NCBI GenBank assembly: GCA_016292045.1
Contig: JAEEZX010000064.1
Span: 43,777 to 107,776 of the forward strand
Direction: 5' to 3'
DNA: 64,000 nucleotides
Source: Bacteroidaceae bacterium
GTDB taxonomy: Bacteria > Bacteroidota > Bacteroidia > Bacteroidales > Bacteroidaceae
The notes beneath the pieces were generated by a model. That model had not been told where the DNA came from. It was given only the letters and a program-made list of their open reading frames with translations, and searched no databases. This document shows, one piece after another, positions 24,101-33,405 of the stretch. Every line of letters starts with the position of its first letter. Within the stretch, counting starts at the first letter, position 1. The position numbers and the translations under genes were made by a program.

Positions 24101-26353
24101 CAAGCGCAAGGTGCCTGCAAGGTTATGCTCCAGGAAATGAACCAAGCCAGTCAGGGCCTTTAGCGGAGCAATGAGCAAATCGCTACCACTCTGGCCAAGG
24201 GAAATCTTAAACGACTCCCAAGCAGATGACAGGGTGAAGATAGCTTTCGACACGTCGCTGTATGACTGTTCAAACATTCGCTCTGTCGTTCCGGCCACAT
24301 CAGCGTTTTCGAGGTCGATGTAAGCGTTTCTGAGGTCGCCCACATTCTGAATCATCAGCTGAATAGCTGGCACAGCCGTATCACCAAATACTTGCGCAAG
24401 GGCTTTCGTGCCGTCCTCAGTTTCGAGGATGCCACCTTCTTTCAGTCTGTTCAACGTTCCAATAAGGCCCTCTGCTTTCATAGAGGCAGAAGTGAACTCT
24501 ATACCGAACTGCTTGAAAACGCCACCACCATTCTGAGCCTCGCGTGACAATCCGGCAACAGCACTCTTTACGCCTTCGACAGCTGCCGTGCCTGTGATGC
24601 TGTTCTGAGCAAGGATATTGAATGAGGCATTGAGCTGGCTCACTGGCACGTCCAAATGCTCAGAAAGCGCAGTAGCCTCGTCGAAGGTCTTCCATTTTCC
24701 ACCGAGGCTGACCAGCTTTTCATCCAGACGGTCGATGTTACCCACCAAGGCCATAACCTGCGGTGTGCATCGTCTGCCGAACACGTCAGCCAGTTTGGAG
24801 GCAGAGTCGGCAGCGTCCATGATACCACTCTCCTTCAATCGTAGCAGGGTCTTTGTCAGGCCCTCGGCTTCGAGGCTTGCCTGACTGATGTCGATACCGA
24901 ACTCCTTGAACACCTTCTGCTGCTTCGCCGTAGATGTAGAGAGGCCCAGGATGACCATTCGCAGGGCAGTACCAGCATCGGAGCCACGCACACCAACGTC
25001 AGCAAGGACGCCAAGGGCAGCGTTCACCTCCTCGATGCTCTGTTTCAGAGAGGTGCCGAATGGGGCAGCGTTCTTCAGGGCCTCGGCCAGCTCCAGTATA
25101 TTCGTTGCCGACGATGCAGCGGTCTTCGACAGCACATCATTGGCGTGTACCATTTCCTCCTCGCTGATAGGCAGCTTGAAACCGCGCATCGTGCGAATCA
25201 TAATATCACTGGCCTCGTCAAGGCTGATGGCATTGGCCTGTGCCAGCTGCAGCGTCTTACTCAGGGCAAGGGTAGCCTCATTGGCATTGAAGCCACCGCG
25301 TGATAGGTTCTCCAAAGCCTGTGCAGCGTCAGTAGCATGGTAGATCGTCTCTCTACCCATCTTTCGTGCCTCCTCGGTCATCAGCCGCAAGTCTTCAGCA
25401 GAGGCATTGGTGACGGCACGCACACGGGCCATAGCGTCCTCAAAGTCTCGCGTCACCTGTAGCACGTCCTTGGAGAAAGCCATCATCGAGCCGCCGGCAA
25501 AGGCCGTGACCATCGCCTTACCCAGCCCTACAACCTTTGTCTTGAGGTTCTCCAGTCCAGCGGCAGCGTCCTTGTAGTTACCGACGTTCCTGTAGAAACG
25601 CTGGGTCTCCATTTCGGCTGCTTTCAGCTCAGTGGTGATGTCATTGATTTTGGCCTTCAACTCCTTACCCTTGGCAGATTCACGCTCAGCCCTTCCCATG
25701 GCATCGTACTCCTTGGTGGCCTCAGAGAGTTTCTTCCTCAAGTCCACAAGGCTACCCTCCTGCACTTTCACATTGTTCGTGCAATCCTTAATCTGCTTAT
25801 TCAGGTCAGCAATCTTATTCTGCAAGTCACGGCCTCTGGCACTCTCCCTCTCAGCCTTCGACATTCCCTCATACTCGGACTTGGCATTGGAAAGCTCAGC
25901 ACGCAGTTTCTTGATGCTGCCCTCCTGTAGCTGCTGGTTCCTCGTCACCTTGGTAATCTCAGCATTGAGTCCGGCAATCTTCTCCTGCAGCTGCTTGCCA
26001 GCGGCAGACTCTCGCTCTGCCTTACCCATCGCCTCGTAGGATGCCTTGGCAGATGCAAGCTGGGAGCGGAGGGATTTAAGGCTACCCTCCTGCTCCTTCT
26101 GCACCTTTATCTGGTTGTTCACTTGGCTGGTGAGCGTTCTCAGCGCATCGCCCTGCTGCTGAATATACACCTGTGAGGCAGACATATTACGGTTGTACTC
26201 GTCCTGCGTAATCTGTCCGTCTTTCAGCTGTTGCTTCAACTCCTTCTGAAAGGCAATAGCATCGGCGATAGCCTGTCGGTACTGAGCGATACCAGCCACG
26301 GCCTTCTCGTACCTTACTTGAATGTCTATGATTTTAACCCTTGTATCTGACAT
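21122..26353 (-). CDS. Tail tape measure protein
   Basis: A 1743-residue protein. Residues about 70-230 hold three tandem repeats of about 47 residues (QEGSLKSLRSQLASAKASYE; QEGSIKKLRAELSNAKSEYE; QEGSLVDLRKKLSEATKEYD). About 300-700 is the tape measure core with TNASAEDLRLMTEEARKMGR, containing two diverged copies of a FGI-AEGL-LKE-GI segment. Hydrophobic helices lie near 760-900, and long Gln/Glu/Ala coiled coils at about 1180-1550. The C-terminus, YATGGKVTGAGTGTSDSIPA followed by MLSNGEYVM, is a well-known tape measure ending. It sets tail length and helps DNA pass the membrane. Tail length would be long, fitting a siphovirus. Confidence 0.9.
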   Translation of the reverse strand: MSDTRVKIIDIQVRYEKAVAGIAQYRQAIADAIAFQKELKQQLKDGQITQDEYNRNMSASQVYIQQQGDALRTLTSQVNNQIKVQKEQEGSLKSLRSQLASAKASYEAMGKAERESAAGKQLQEKIAGLNAEITKVTRNQQLQEGSIKKLRAELSNAKSEYEGMSKAERESARGRDLQNKIADLNKQIKDCTNNVKVQEGSLVDLRKKLSEATKEYDAMGRAERESAKGKELKAKINDITTELKAAEMETQRFYRNVGNYKDAAAGLENLKTKVVGLGKAMVTAFAGGSMMAFSKDVLQVTRDFEDAMARVRAVTNASAEDLRLMTEEARKMGRETIYHATDAAQALENLSRGGFNANEATLALSKTLQLAQANAISLDEASDIMIRTMRGFKLPISEEEMVHANDVLSKTAASSATNILELAEALKNAAPFGTSLKQSIEEVNAALGVLADVGVRGSDAGTALRMVILGLSTSTAKQQKVFKEFGIDISQASLEAEGLTKTLLRLKESGIMDAADSASKLADVFGRRCTPQVMALVGNIDRLDEKLVSLGGKWKTFDEATALSEHLDVPVSQLNASFNILAQNSITGTAAVEGVKSAVAGLSREAQNGGGVFKQFGIEFTSASMKAEGLIGTLNRLKEGGILETEDGTKALAQVFGDTAVPAIQLMIQNVGDLRNAYIDLENADVAGTTERMFEQSYSDVSKAIFTLSSAWESFKISLGQSGSDLLIAPLKALTGLVHFLEHNLAGTLRLVISLIAGISFTKLLNHAKLSFSEIRTSAITNAEEATAKKKALDREYSALQKANARDLKALQDASGAKEVQLKARTLDQKRRLDELEKARTKAALAEEQAWQKAAAINSGNSWKSAMMVARTAVQGFVTATKTMLRSFALTAAITLAIDGLMSLVSWLKKAGSETEKLSRTQEMMNDANKKAAESCAAEMAELKRLYDATQDVTLSEEKRIEAAEKLQKLYPNVFGNLKTEAILTGQAAGAYKDLANSILSVAKAEAYRNKVTELMQEQIELQEEIDAQQKYLDDNASKYKKEKAAQQEQRQYAEDVTSGLEGFQESQVVVQGTYQLTDTKFLQDYEKTQRENAKKLEEISENQKRIDYFEKEIKKSTEGVAGGEGGGEDTPAPTYTEDVQAHLKAWQDAKKEYQRLIADQNATTEQVLAARKAMNDRLSEYQDLTGTKGGKGGGGGSKQTPEQRRAELERKALEEAEKAMLDLMKDTAAKRRQQLEQRYDSEIRRLRVQLATEKNLTETARGAIEKAIIAKEQKKNEELAKLDEKELERQVQDQQKLIQSRLSVVMKGSHAEMELKKQQNDQKAQLDLIALRREKENRVADAEEKKRIADAAAQEQLDAAIAQYGAESEAAAQAQAALLAIQQEGADAILAVKAEYAERATNIEEAARRQNLILEQQYQQQLASERQQALMNQIAELEAWESARQAREMENADDWVEQQLGIEQMRLDVVNDSELAILAVRQNAANQKYEDIVRQGQLEGETEQQYNTRRIQAEKEKFAAMEKFRSADLKNRKAYYQSMRTLTNSLVTLANALADNNEAMVRLSEIITLAQIAIDTGRALSGGIASAASLPYPANLAAIATTVATVLANIASAISTVKQANQQIDSIQSAKASGNKYATGGKVTGAGTGTSDSIPAMLSNGEYVMTAKATKLYEPLLEAMNKVGQGVPPMTMNNGYREAPLYSNDLKEGFREAAQEIHPVVSVVEIAEAQRKVDIIESLDNL

Positions 26354-26365
26354 ATCGTGAATGGT

Positions 26366-29300
26366 TTAGAATTTTCTGAATGGACGAACTCTCTTTCTGC
26401 TGTAGAAGCGGGAGCAGTAGCCGACGCCGCTGTTCACCTTCAAATCGTAGCCCTCGTAGTATTCGTAAGCATACCAGTAGTAGGCGCTTCTGTTGTCACT
26501 ACCCCACAGGGCCGCGTTCTGCTTGTTACCACCGTAGATGCAGGAAGTCCAGTAGCCATCACTGCCTGCCTGGTAGAGAGCGGTGCCGATGGCAGCGAGA
26601 CACGCCTGTACCGCAGCAAGGTTAGCCGTGACCATCTTCCACTCTCCAGCAGAGCCGAGGTAGCCAGCCTTTTCAGATGGGAACGCATCGGCAGCTCTTG
26701 CCAAAGCTGCTGCACTATACGGCTGCTCCTTGTAGTACATATCGGCACGGTCGATGGCGGCAATCAGCAACAGCGTGTTTTCTTCTCCGTTGTAGTTGAT
26801 GCCAGAGGTCAGGCCGTCGATGTAGAAATAGGCACCACCGAAGTACACCCTTTCTTCAAGGTCCTGCTTGGCAATGATGAAGCGGTGTGTACCATCGGAC
26901 ACGGCCACACCCTCGGCCTGCTCACTTGTCTTACCCGACAACGCCCATTCCTCGGCGGTATAAAGCGAGTAGTCAGTTGCAAGGATAAGCACCTTCTCTT
27001 CATCCAGCCTGTCGTAGTTCACCACGACCTCACCCTTTATCGTGACTGTCAGCTGGTCAGAGACAATGAGGCCATTCACGCGGGCCTTAACGGTGAGAAC
27101 CGTCGTAATGTCCGTAGTGACACCAGTAGCAGACAGACGGAAGCCGGAGTTGCTGACATTGGAGATAGTCACCTCGTCGCTGCTCGATGTCACCGATACC
27201 TCGGCCACCGTAGCATTGGATGGAGAGACATTCAGCGTATAGTTGGCCGTCACGCTGCCACCTGTTGCCGTCAGCTCTTCGTCACCGTCAATGTCTATCG
27301 TTCCCTTGTCAACGGACTGCGACTGACTGATCTGGCCAAAGGCACGGATTTTACCCTTGTGGTTCTTCGTGTCATAGTGGGCCTTGTTATCAGTGCCGAA
27401 GTAGAAGAACCACTCCCGCTTATCGTTGAACTGGGTAGAGGTCAGGTAGTCATTCCAGTTGGAATTACTGAAGTCCATAGGTGTTGCCCCGATAGCCTCC
27501 AGCAGGTTTTGAATGAGTGGGCGCTTCGTGCTGATAACCTTGAACTCACCCACCGTACCAAGGTATGCCTGCCTGCCAGTCGGGAACTGCTGACTATCGC
27601 GCAGTACCTTTATGTCAGTATCGGTAATGGTGGCCAATATGGCGTTGGTGTTCGCAAGGCCGTTGAAGTCAGTGAATGCCGTTTCCTCACTCTCGGTCGT
27701 GAACTGCCCGGGTACCAGCGTACCCTCGGAGGTGATGACATAGCCTGTGGCCGTTGGTGTCATGCCAGTCTCTCGATAGCCACCGACGGCACCGCTGCCA
27801 CACTCTTTCTTGGCAATGATGAAACGGTGCTCACCATCAGAGACAGCCACGCCCTCCGCATCGCTATTGACATTCCCTGAGTTCTTCCACTCGTTCTCGG
27901 TGTAGAACATACCGTTTATGTCAACGATAAGAGCGCCTGCCTCGTCCAACAGGTCGAGTGACCAGGCATCCTTCATCTTCACCGTTACCTTCATCGTGCC
28001 TATCACCGTCTGACCATCCACCACCAACACGGCAGTAATAGTGGCCGTGGTGTCAGCGGAAATGCCGTCAACAGCAAGGGTGAAGCCGTCGCCCGTTACC
28101 GAACTGACTGTCACATTCTGATTGTCTGAGGTGATGCTGGTGATAGTGAACGGCTTCGCTGTGGGCCTCGTAGAGATGGTATAGACAGCAGAGCCTTTGC
28201 CGTTGATAGCCTCTATCTCGGTCTTACCGCTGAAGGCCACCGACGGCTTGATAATCCTCACCGTGTGAGTGCTGTCAAATGTGCTGTCATCCTCCAGTGT
28301 GACCCTGATCGTCAGCGTCACCACCTGCTCCTGTTCAGGGAGAGCAACAGCCTGCAAGGTGAAGCCGGCAGTGGTGACGTTGCTAATCGTCAGCACGTCA
28401 CTACCGACATTCGCCGTCACCTCCACGCTATCCTCATGGACGGTGGCATAGTCAGGGCCGAACTCCAGCGTGTACTCCTGTGCCGTAAGGTCAGAGAGGT
28501 ACTGCGCACCTGTGACCTTTACCGTATTCACCTTCTCGCTGGTGTCGCCCTCATGGTCATCGCCGTAGTCGTCTGTAATGACAGAGGTGTCAGGTGCATA
28601 GACGAAATAGTAGAGCTTCTTACGGTATTTCTCCAGCAGCTCCTCTTCCCTGTTATACACGTCAAAGGCGAACTTGAATATATGGTACTGACCATCCTCT
28701 TCCTTGGTGAAGGTCTTGGTGTGCCATCCCGGCTCCAGGAGTTCGTCATCATAGTACACTCTCAGCACCGCCGTCAGCTGCTGTGTATAGACCGTATCAA
28801 AGCCACGTTTCTTCGTCACCGTATAGCTGACCGTCTGAGGCACAAAGAAGCGCAGGGTGTAGGGGTTGCCGTCCCACTGGTCATTATACGGATAGACGAA
28901 GCGGGAGAGATATGCGCCGTTAACCGTGACAGGCTCAGTCAGGGTGTTGTATGTCGTTCTCCATGTCTCATAGCCACCGTTCACAAAGAGGTCGTAGCAT
29001 AGCGGACAGCGGTTGGAGGTGTACGTCCTATTCAGGTTCAGCTCAAATGAAATCAGCGTACCGCCGATGACATAGCCGTATGAGATAGCGTCCACGATGC
29101 TGTTATCCACTGGTGTCTTATAGGTGGGCACAGAGTGAGGCAGCTGTATCAGCTCCACGGTGCTGATGCCCTCCTTGTCACGCTGTATCGTGCTCACGGC
29201 AAAGAAAGAGTTGTACTTATTCAGGTACACAGGCATGGACTCGTCGAAGTTCTGCAGGTCTATCTCCGTCAATCGCATCTGCTCCTTCACATAGACGTAG

Positions 29301-31654
29301 TTCTCCAAGATGTCAGCAAGGTAGCCAAACAGCTCGTCGATAGCGTCAAACGGCTCGAAGGTGTTCATCCTGATATGACGGAAGCCTACGCCGTTGTCCT
29401 TAATCATCGGGCGTTTGTCGCTGTCCGACGTACACTCGAAAGACGAATCCAAGGCCCTGAAGTTCAGGAAGCCATAGATTGGGTTTACCTCCGTCTGCAG
29501 GTTCTTCTCACCGTCCCAGATTTTCGTCGTGCGGCCAGTAGAGACATTGGGATAGCCAATATCTTGCCGCAGTCCGGGATAGAACTTCGACTGAAACAGC
29601 GACTTCTCTTCATCCAGCAGGGAGTCATTGATTCCGACGATTCCGTAGCCGTCACCATAGACATCGAACTCGTCAGCCAACTCACTCTCCTTCTTGTCTT
29701 TCTTGCTGTAGGCCATTTCAAAGTAATTCTTCTGGCCGAAGTTCGAGCTTTCGTATTTCGACATCTTAGCCTGCGAACTCTTCTCAATGAGCTTGTCTGA
29801 CCAGTCGAGGGCCTGTCCTGCCAGCATACGGTCACGCAGTTGGTTGTAGTACATAGCGACGATCGTCTCACCGTCTTTCTCCACCCTGGGGATGGCTCCG
29901 TTCATGTAGAACACGCTCTTCATAAAGTCGAAGCACGAAATCTGAGGGAGATTGCCGACAATATCCATATCGACAGGCAGCTCAGAGGCATACTCCACGC
30001 TCGGCTCCACCGAGGCGATGTTTATCTGCTGGAAGAGCACGTCGCCCTCGTCAAAGGTATCGTTGAAGTCATGTTCCGGGAAGTCATAGTATTTCTGCAC
30101 GTTCTCAGCACCGCCCATCCTCGTAGCGAGGTCAACGGTGCCATCGGTAGGCGGTGTGTACTCATAACCTGACCACAGCAGTATGCCAAGGCTATCATCC
30201 TCGGCAGCTTCAACCGTCAGCTTTCTTTGCTCATACTCCACGCCGAAGTCAAAGTAGTATATGTAGTCTGTGTTGGTCTCCTCACGTCTTACAGAGCGCA
30301 GTCCTACCCATTCCTCGCCCTCGTCAGAGAGCTTGTCAAGGGTCACTACACCTTCTTCATCCTTCTTTGCCTCCACAAGGTATATCCACCAGTATTCAGG
30401 TGCAGAGGTGCGGCCAGCAGTCACCGCAGCCTTGCTCACCACGATGGATGCCGTGCCTTTGATAGTACACTGTGCCGTCAGCTTCAGGGCATAGTGGGTG
30501 AGTCTGCCCGTCTGAGGCGTGTGGAAACCGTACTCTATCGTCCGCTTGGCGTAATGCACATCGTAGCCACGGTAGCGGCCACTCCAGACGCCATTGTTGG
30601 AAGAACTCTTCCACATATTCAGCTGCTCCACAAACTCCTCCGACAGGTTCCCTTCATTGGCAGTGTAATTGAAGCCCTCCATGCCGATATACCTGTTCCA
30701 GCGGTACACCCTGCCATCGGGAGGTGTGGCAACAGCAGCCATGCCGCCCCAGTGGTGCACCTCTGTCACGTCGTAGGCACGCCAGCGCTGATTCTCCCTC
30801 CATGACTTCGTATTGTCATCCTCCTTGGTGAAGCGTCTGTATGCACCTTCCTGATGCAGCGAGCCGTCCTTGATGCCTGTGAGGTTCACGAAAGGTATGC
30901 CGGCAGCGTTATATCTCCCTGCCAGGAATGGAGCAATACCTGTAATAGGTATCACGCCGTAGGTCACGAAGTCATCATAGACGCAGTGGCCATAGAAATT
31001 CTTGTTGTTGAAGTTAGCTGCTGGCAGCGTTCCCATGCCACTGAGCAGCGCACGGCCTATGTCGAACTTCACGCCGAAATGGGCGTTTATCATCTGAATA
31101 AGACGGTACACAGGCACCACAGGCTTCGGTGGCGTTCCTTCCTCGTAAGGCAGTCCGGGGTCGTATGCAGGGTAGAGGATATTGTCTGTATTCTTCAGCG
31201 TATCGGTGGGGTAGCCATAGACAAGCGAATCGTCGCCGTCCTTCCATGTGAAGTTTCCCACCGACGGCAGCTCATTGAGGTTGAGCGAGCTGGTCTTCAG
31301 CGTCTCAAAGGCTTTGAGCACCTTCCATGTCATCACGCAGGAGAAAGCCGTGTCGCTGACCTCCGACACATAGAGGTTAGCGTTAGGACAGAGGCACACG
31401 CCGTTGATGTAGAACTCGGCTTTTACCTTGATCCTGACCATCATCGAGCGGTGGCGAATGTCATTGGCCAAATCCAGCAAGCGGATATTACGCTGGGTGA
31501 GTGGCAGCTTGAACGTGTAGCTGTGCGAACACGACAGCTTGCTAATATCGCCGAAAAGGTTATTCTCCCATTTCAGCGTTATCCCACTCGGTGAGGGAAT
31601 ATCCAGCAGCTCCCTCGTCGTGTCTGAGGTGTAGATGTATAGTTCTTCCTTCAT
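26366..31654 (-). CDS. Large tail protein with Ig-like and duplicated lectin-like modules
   Basis: A 1762-residue protein. The N-terminal 900 residues look like a tail or baseplate hub (MKEELYIYTSDTTRELLDIP; later FDFMKSVFYMNGAIPRVEKD). From about 1000 on there are Ig-like/BACON-like strands (TISNVTTAGFTLQAV; VTISNVSNSGFRLSATG). Two related modules follow at about 1235-1445 and 1550-1762, sharing EGVAVSDG-HRFIIAK and YLG--GE-K, and ending in aromatic lectin-like segments (WNDYLTSTQFNDKREWFFYF; YWTSCIYGGNKQNAALWGSD) with a final KRVRPFRKF. These fit receptor binding at the tail tip. It precedes the tape measure gene by 12 bp. Confidence 0.8.
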   Translation of the reverse strand: MKEELYIYTSDTTRELLDIPSPSGITLKWENNLFGDISKLSCSHSYTFKLPLTQRNIRLLDLANDIRHRSMMVRIKVKAEFYINGVCLCPNANLYVSEVSDTAFSCVMTWKVLKAFETLKTSSLNLNELPSVGNFTWKDGDDSLVYGYPTDTLKNTDNILYPAYDPGLPYEEGTPPKPVVPVYRLIQMINAHFGVKFDIGRALLSGMGTLPAANFNNKNFYGHCVYDDFVTYGVIPITGIAPFLAGRYNAAGIPFVNLTGIKDGSLHQEGAYRRFTKEDDNTKSWRENQRWRAYDVTEVHHWGGMAAVATPPDGRVYRWNRYIGMEGFNYTANEGNLSEEFVEQLNMWKSSSNNGVWSGRYRGYDVHYAKRTIEYGFHTPQTGRLTHYALKLTAQCTIKGTASIVVSKAAVTAGRTSAPEYWWIYLVEAKKDEEGVVTLDKLSDEGEEWVGLRSVRREETNTDYIYYFDFGVEYEQRKLTVEAAEDDSLGILLWSGYEYTPPTDGTVDLATRMGGAENVQKYYDFPEHDFNDTFDEGDVLFQQINIASVEPSVEYASELPVDMDIVGNLPQISCFDFMKSVFYMNGAIPRVEKDGETIVAMYYNQLRDRMLAGQALDWSDKLIEKSSQAKMSKYESSNFGQKNYFEMAYSKKDKKESELADEFDVYGDGYGIVGINDSLLDEEKSLFQSKFYPGLRQDIGYPNVSTGRTTKIWDGEKNLQTEVNPIYGFLNFRALDSSFECTSDSDKRPMIKDNGVGFRHIRMNTFEPFDAIDELFGYLADILENYVYVKEQMRLTEIDLQNFDESMPVYLNKYNSFFAVSTIQRDKEGISTVELIQLPHSVPTYKTPVDNSIVDAISYGYVIGGTLISFELNLNRTYTSNRCPLCYDLFVNGGYETWRTTYNTLTEPVTVNGAYLSRFVYPYNDQWDGNPYTLRFFVPQTVSYTVTKKRGFDTVYTQQLTAVLRVYYDDELLEPGWHTKTFTKEEDGQYHIFKFAFDVYNREEELLEKYRKKLYYFVYAPDTSVITDDYGDDHEGDTSEKVNTVKVTGAQYLSDLTAQEYTLEFGPDYATVHEDSVEVTANVGSDVLTISNVTTAGFTLQAVALPEQEQVVTLTIRVTLEDDSTFDSTHTVRIIKPSVAFSGKTEIEAINGKGSAVYTISTRPTAKPFTITSITSDNQNVTVSSVTGDGFTLAVDGISADTTATITAVLVVDGQTVIGTMKVTVKMKDAWSLDLLDEAGALIVDINGMFYTENEWKNSGNVNSDAEGVAVSDGEHRFIIAKKECGSGAVGGYRETGMTPTATGYVITSEGTLVPGQFTTESEETAFTDFNGLANTNAILATITDTDIKVLRDSQQFPTGRQAYLGTVGEFKVISTKRPLIQNLLEAIGATPMDFSNSNWNDYLTSTQFNDKREWFFYFGTDNKAHYDTKNHKGKIRAFGQISQSQSVDKGTIDIDGDEELTATGGSVTANYTLNVSPSNATVAEVSVTSSSDEVTISNVSNSGFRLSATGVTTDITTVLTVKARVNGLIVSDQLTVTIKGEVVVNYDRLDEEKVLILATDYSLYTAEEWALSGKTSEQAEGVAVSDGTHRFIIAKQDLEERVYFGGAYFYIDGLTSGINYNGEENTLLLIAAIDRADMYYKEQPYSAAALARAADAFPSEKAGYLGSAGEWKMVTANLAAVQACLAAIGTALYQAGSDGYWTSCIYGGNKQNAALWGSDNRSAYYWYAYEYYEGYDLKVNSGVGYCSRFYSRKRVRPFRKF

Positions 31655-31779
31655 TTCTTCAGCTTTCCTTTACGTCTGAGGTCGTCAGCATACCAGATAA
31701 TGGCGATGAGCACGAAGCGCAACGTCAGCCAAAGTGTGAGCAGGGCCAATACCCCTGCGATGATGAGCCATGTCTTCAT
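31651..31779 (-). CDS. Small single-pass membrane protein (42 aa)
   Basis: ATG at 31779; the product MKTWLIIAGVLALLTLWLTL continues RFVLIAIIWYADDLRRKGKL and ends KK. It is one hydrophobic helix with a basic C-terminal tail. Starts and ends overlap the neighbouring genes by 4 bases (ATGA). It could be a holin-like or virion membrane peptide; role unknown. Confidence 0.65.
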   Translation of the reverse strand: MKTWLIIAGVLALLTLWLTLRFVLIAIIWYADDLRRKGKLKK

Positions 31780-31958
31780 ATCTTTGCCAAATATGTATAG
31801 TTGTACCACTCTTTTGTCATTCCCATACCGTAGCGTTTCGCCTGTACCTGGATGGAGTCTCTTTCGCGGTTGATGTTCAGCACCTTCCCCGGCTCTCCAG
31901 TCCTGATGATGACACAGGTGTCACCGACTCTCAGCTTCTTGTATTCGTCGTAAATCAT
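31776..31958 (-). CDS. Small SH3-like barrel protein (60 aa)
   Basis: Begins MIYDEYKKLRVGDTCVIIRT, then GEPGKVLNINRERDSIQV and KEWYNYTYLAKI. The VGDT-x-VIIR and G-x-V-x-NI pattern recalls a KOW/SH3-like small beta barrel. Overlaps both neighbours by 4 bases. Function unknown. Confidence 0.55.
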   Translation of the reverse strand: MIYDEYKKLRVGDTCVIIRTGEPGKVLNINRERDSIQVQAKRYGMGMTKEWYNYTYLAKI

Positions 31959-32869
31959 ATCGTCTGTACTTGTGTGTCAGGCAGGGTAATGGAAATCTCG
32001 TAGTCGTAGAGCCTATCCTGCTCATTGATGCTTACCGTGCCGTCATCGATATTGACAGGCTTCCATACGTTGTTTCCCATGTAAAGCTCGATATGCGGCG
32101 ACTTGTAGATAGTCTCCACATACGCCAGTATCTCCTTCCTCAGATTCACCGCACAGCACTTGATGGTGTCGGTGTTCTGTACATGGGTGGCCCGCTGTGC
32201 ATAATGGGTGACACCATTCACCGTGTATTCCGCATCGATGCTGGTACTCCCCAGCTTGTTTTTCGACTGCCTCGTTCCCAAGGCAAAGAGGAAATACTGG
32301 ATGAAGCCGTAGCAGTCTATCCAACGGAGGTACTTACCCACCTTCTCGCTGTTCTGTATGAGCCTGATGTTCGCGTCAGAGACATTGGCGGGCGTCACCT
32401 CAGAGATACCACTGGCATTGCTGAACACCGACACGGTGAACGGAAAGGCCGTAAACCAAATAATCTCGCGCTTCCGTGCACCGCCGCCGTAGATGTCAGA
32501 GGTGATGGGTAGGTAGTAGCCGTATTCCATCCCTGCCTCCACAGCAGCCCACAGAACGAGGCAGTTGCCACTACCCATCGTCACACCCTCATTGGTCTTG
32601 ATGGATATGGTGACGGTCTTTGACCGCGTGGTGACGTAGTTCGTGAATAGCAGCTGCAAGAGGCGGGAGATAAAGCACTTCGCACCACCGTTGAGCACCG
32701 ACACATCAATCTCAAAGCTGTTGATGGCGTCGCTTACCGCAAGTTTCAGGATGCCAGTATAGGTTCCTACCGCCAGCTCCACATAGTTCTGGTTGAAGGC
32801 ATAGACCACTGCATCGGGTATAGAGGCACTGCCCGTAAGGCCACCTCCTGAAAGGCTAACTGTTCTCAT
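31955..32869 (-). CDS. Tail protein (304 aa), probably distal-tail type
   Basis: Begins MRTVSLSGGGLTGSASIPDA, beta-rich throughout, with FEIDVSVLNGGAKCFISRLL and a C-terminal YDYEISITLPDTQVQ. Size and position just before the large tail-tip protein fit a distal tail or tail-attachment protein. Overlaps the upstream gene by 14 bases. Family not recognised with certainty. Confidence 0.55.
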   Translation of the reverse strand: MRTVSLSGGGLTGSASIPDAVVYAFNQNYVELAVGTYTGILKLAVSDAINSFEIDVSVLNGGAKCFISRLLQLLFTNYVTTRSKTVTISIKTNEGVTMGSGNCLVLWAAVEAGMEYGYYLPITSDIYGGGARKREIIWFTAFPFTVSVFSNASGISEVTPANVSDANIRLIQNSEKVGKYLRWIDCYGFIQYFLFALGTRQSKNKLGSTSIDAEYTVNGVTHYAQRATHVQNTDTIKCCAVNLRKEILAYVETIYKSPHIELYMGNNVWKPVNIDDGTVSINEQDRLYDYEISITLPDTQVQTI

Positions 32870-33353
32870 TATTGCTATCGTTTATCTTGTCAATGTCTAA
32901 CTCCATGATTCCTGCCGACTCGTTGGCCAGCTTCTCCGTCTCTTCCCTGAGCAAGGTGTCGAAGATGTCATTGTAGCCGTGGTTTCTGTGCAGCACCGTG
33001 CCTTTCTTCATTATCGAATAGGCGATGGCGTAGCTCAGGCTGTTCAGCTTCTTCTCAGGTGTCTTTCCCGAAGCATTGCTATAGCTGATGCCTTTCTTCA
33101 CTATCCATTCCCTGATAATCTCAGAGAAGTTATGAGGCACCTTGCCCGGACCTCGACCTTGCTGCATGACAGCCCATTGTGCGCCGCCAGTGAGAAAGAA
33201 GCGGATGGCCTCGGCGTTGTTCGCATCCTCCTCGATACGCAAGGAGGCCACAGAACGGCCAGAGGCAGTCCTTCGCTGCTTCTCCATGTTCTCAGCGATA
33301 CCCTTCTGTATGCTCTGAAGGTGTTTGACGACTAACGCACGAATTACTTCCAT
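32856..33353 (-). CDS. HK97 gp10-like neck/tail-completion protein
   Basis: A 165-residue protein. The helical N-terminus (MEVIRALVVKHLQSIQKGIA) is followed by GRSVASLRIEED, FLTGGAQWAVMQQGRGPGKV and a C-terminal THGYNDIF-like segment (HRNHGYNDIFDTLLREETEK). These fit the gp10/minor tail completion family, which helps to join tails to heads. Context between terminase-side and tail genes agrees. Confidence 0.6.
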   Translation of the reverse strand: MEVIRALVVKHLQSIQKGIAENMEKQRRTASGRSVASLRIEEDANNAEAIRFFLTGGAQWAVMQQGRGPGKVPHNFSEIIREWIVKKGISYSNASGKTPEKKLNSLSYAIAYSIMKKGTVLHRNHGYNDIFDTLLREETEKLANESAGIMELDIDKINDSNNENS

Positions 33354-33405
33354 TTTGTCAGCACTCCTTATTTTACATTTTGCTCATTATCCAGCCGTTT
33401 CAGAA

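Noticed and set aside
26357..27880. 507-codon open frame on the plus strand opposite the large tail gene
   Set aside because: It mirrors codon bias of the minus-strand gene, has no recognisable domain, no promoter, and lies fully inside a well-supported gene.
31651..31779. YADD in the 42-residue membrane protein, the catalytic motif of reverse transcriptases
   Set aside because: The protein is a single hydrophobic helix with no room for a polymerase; the motif is chance.
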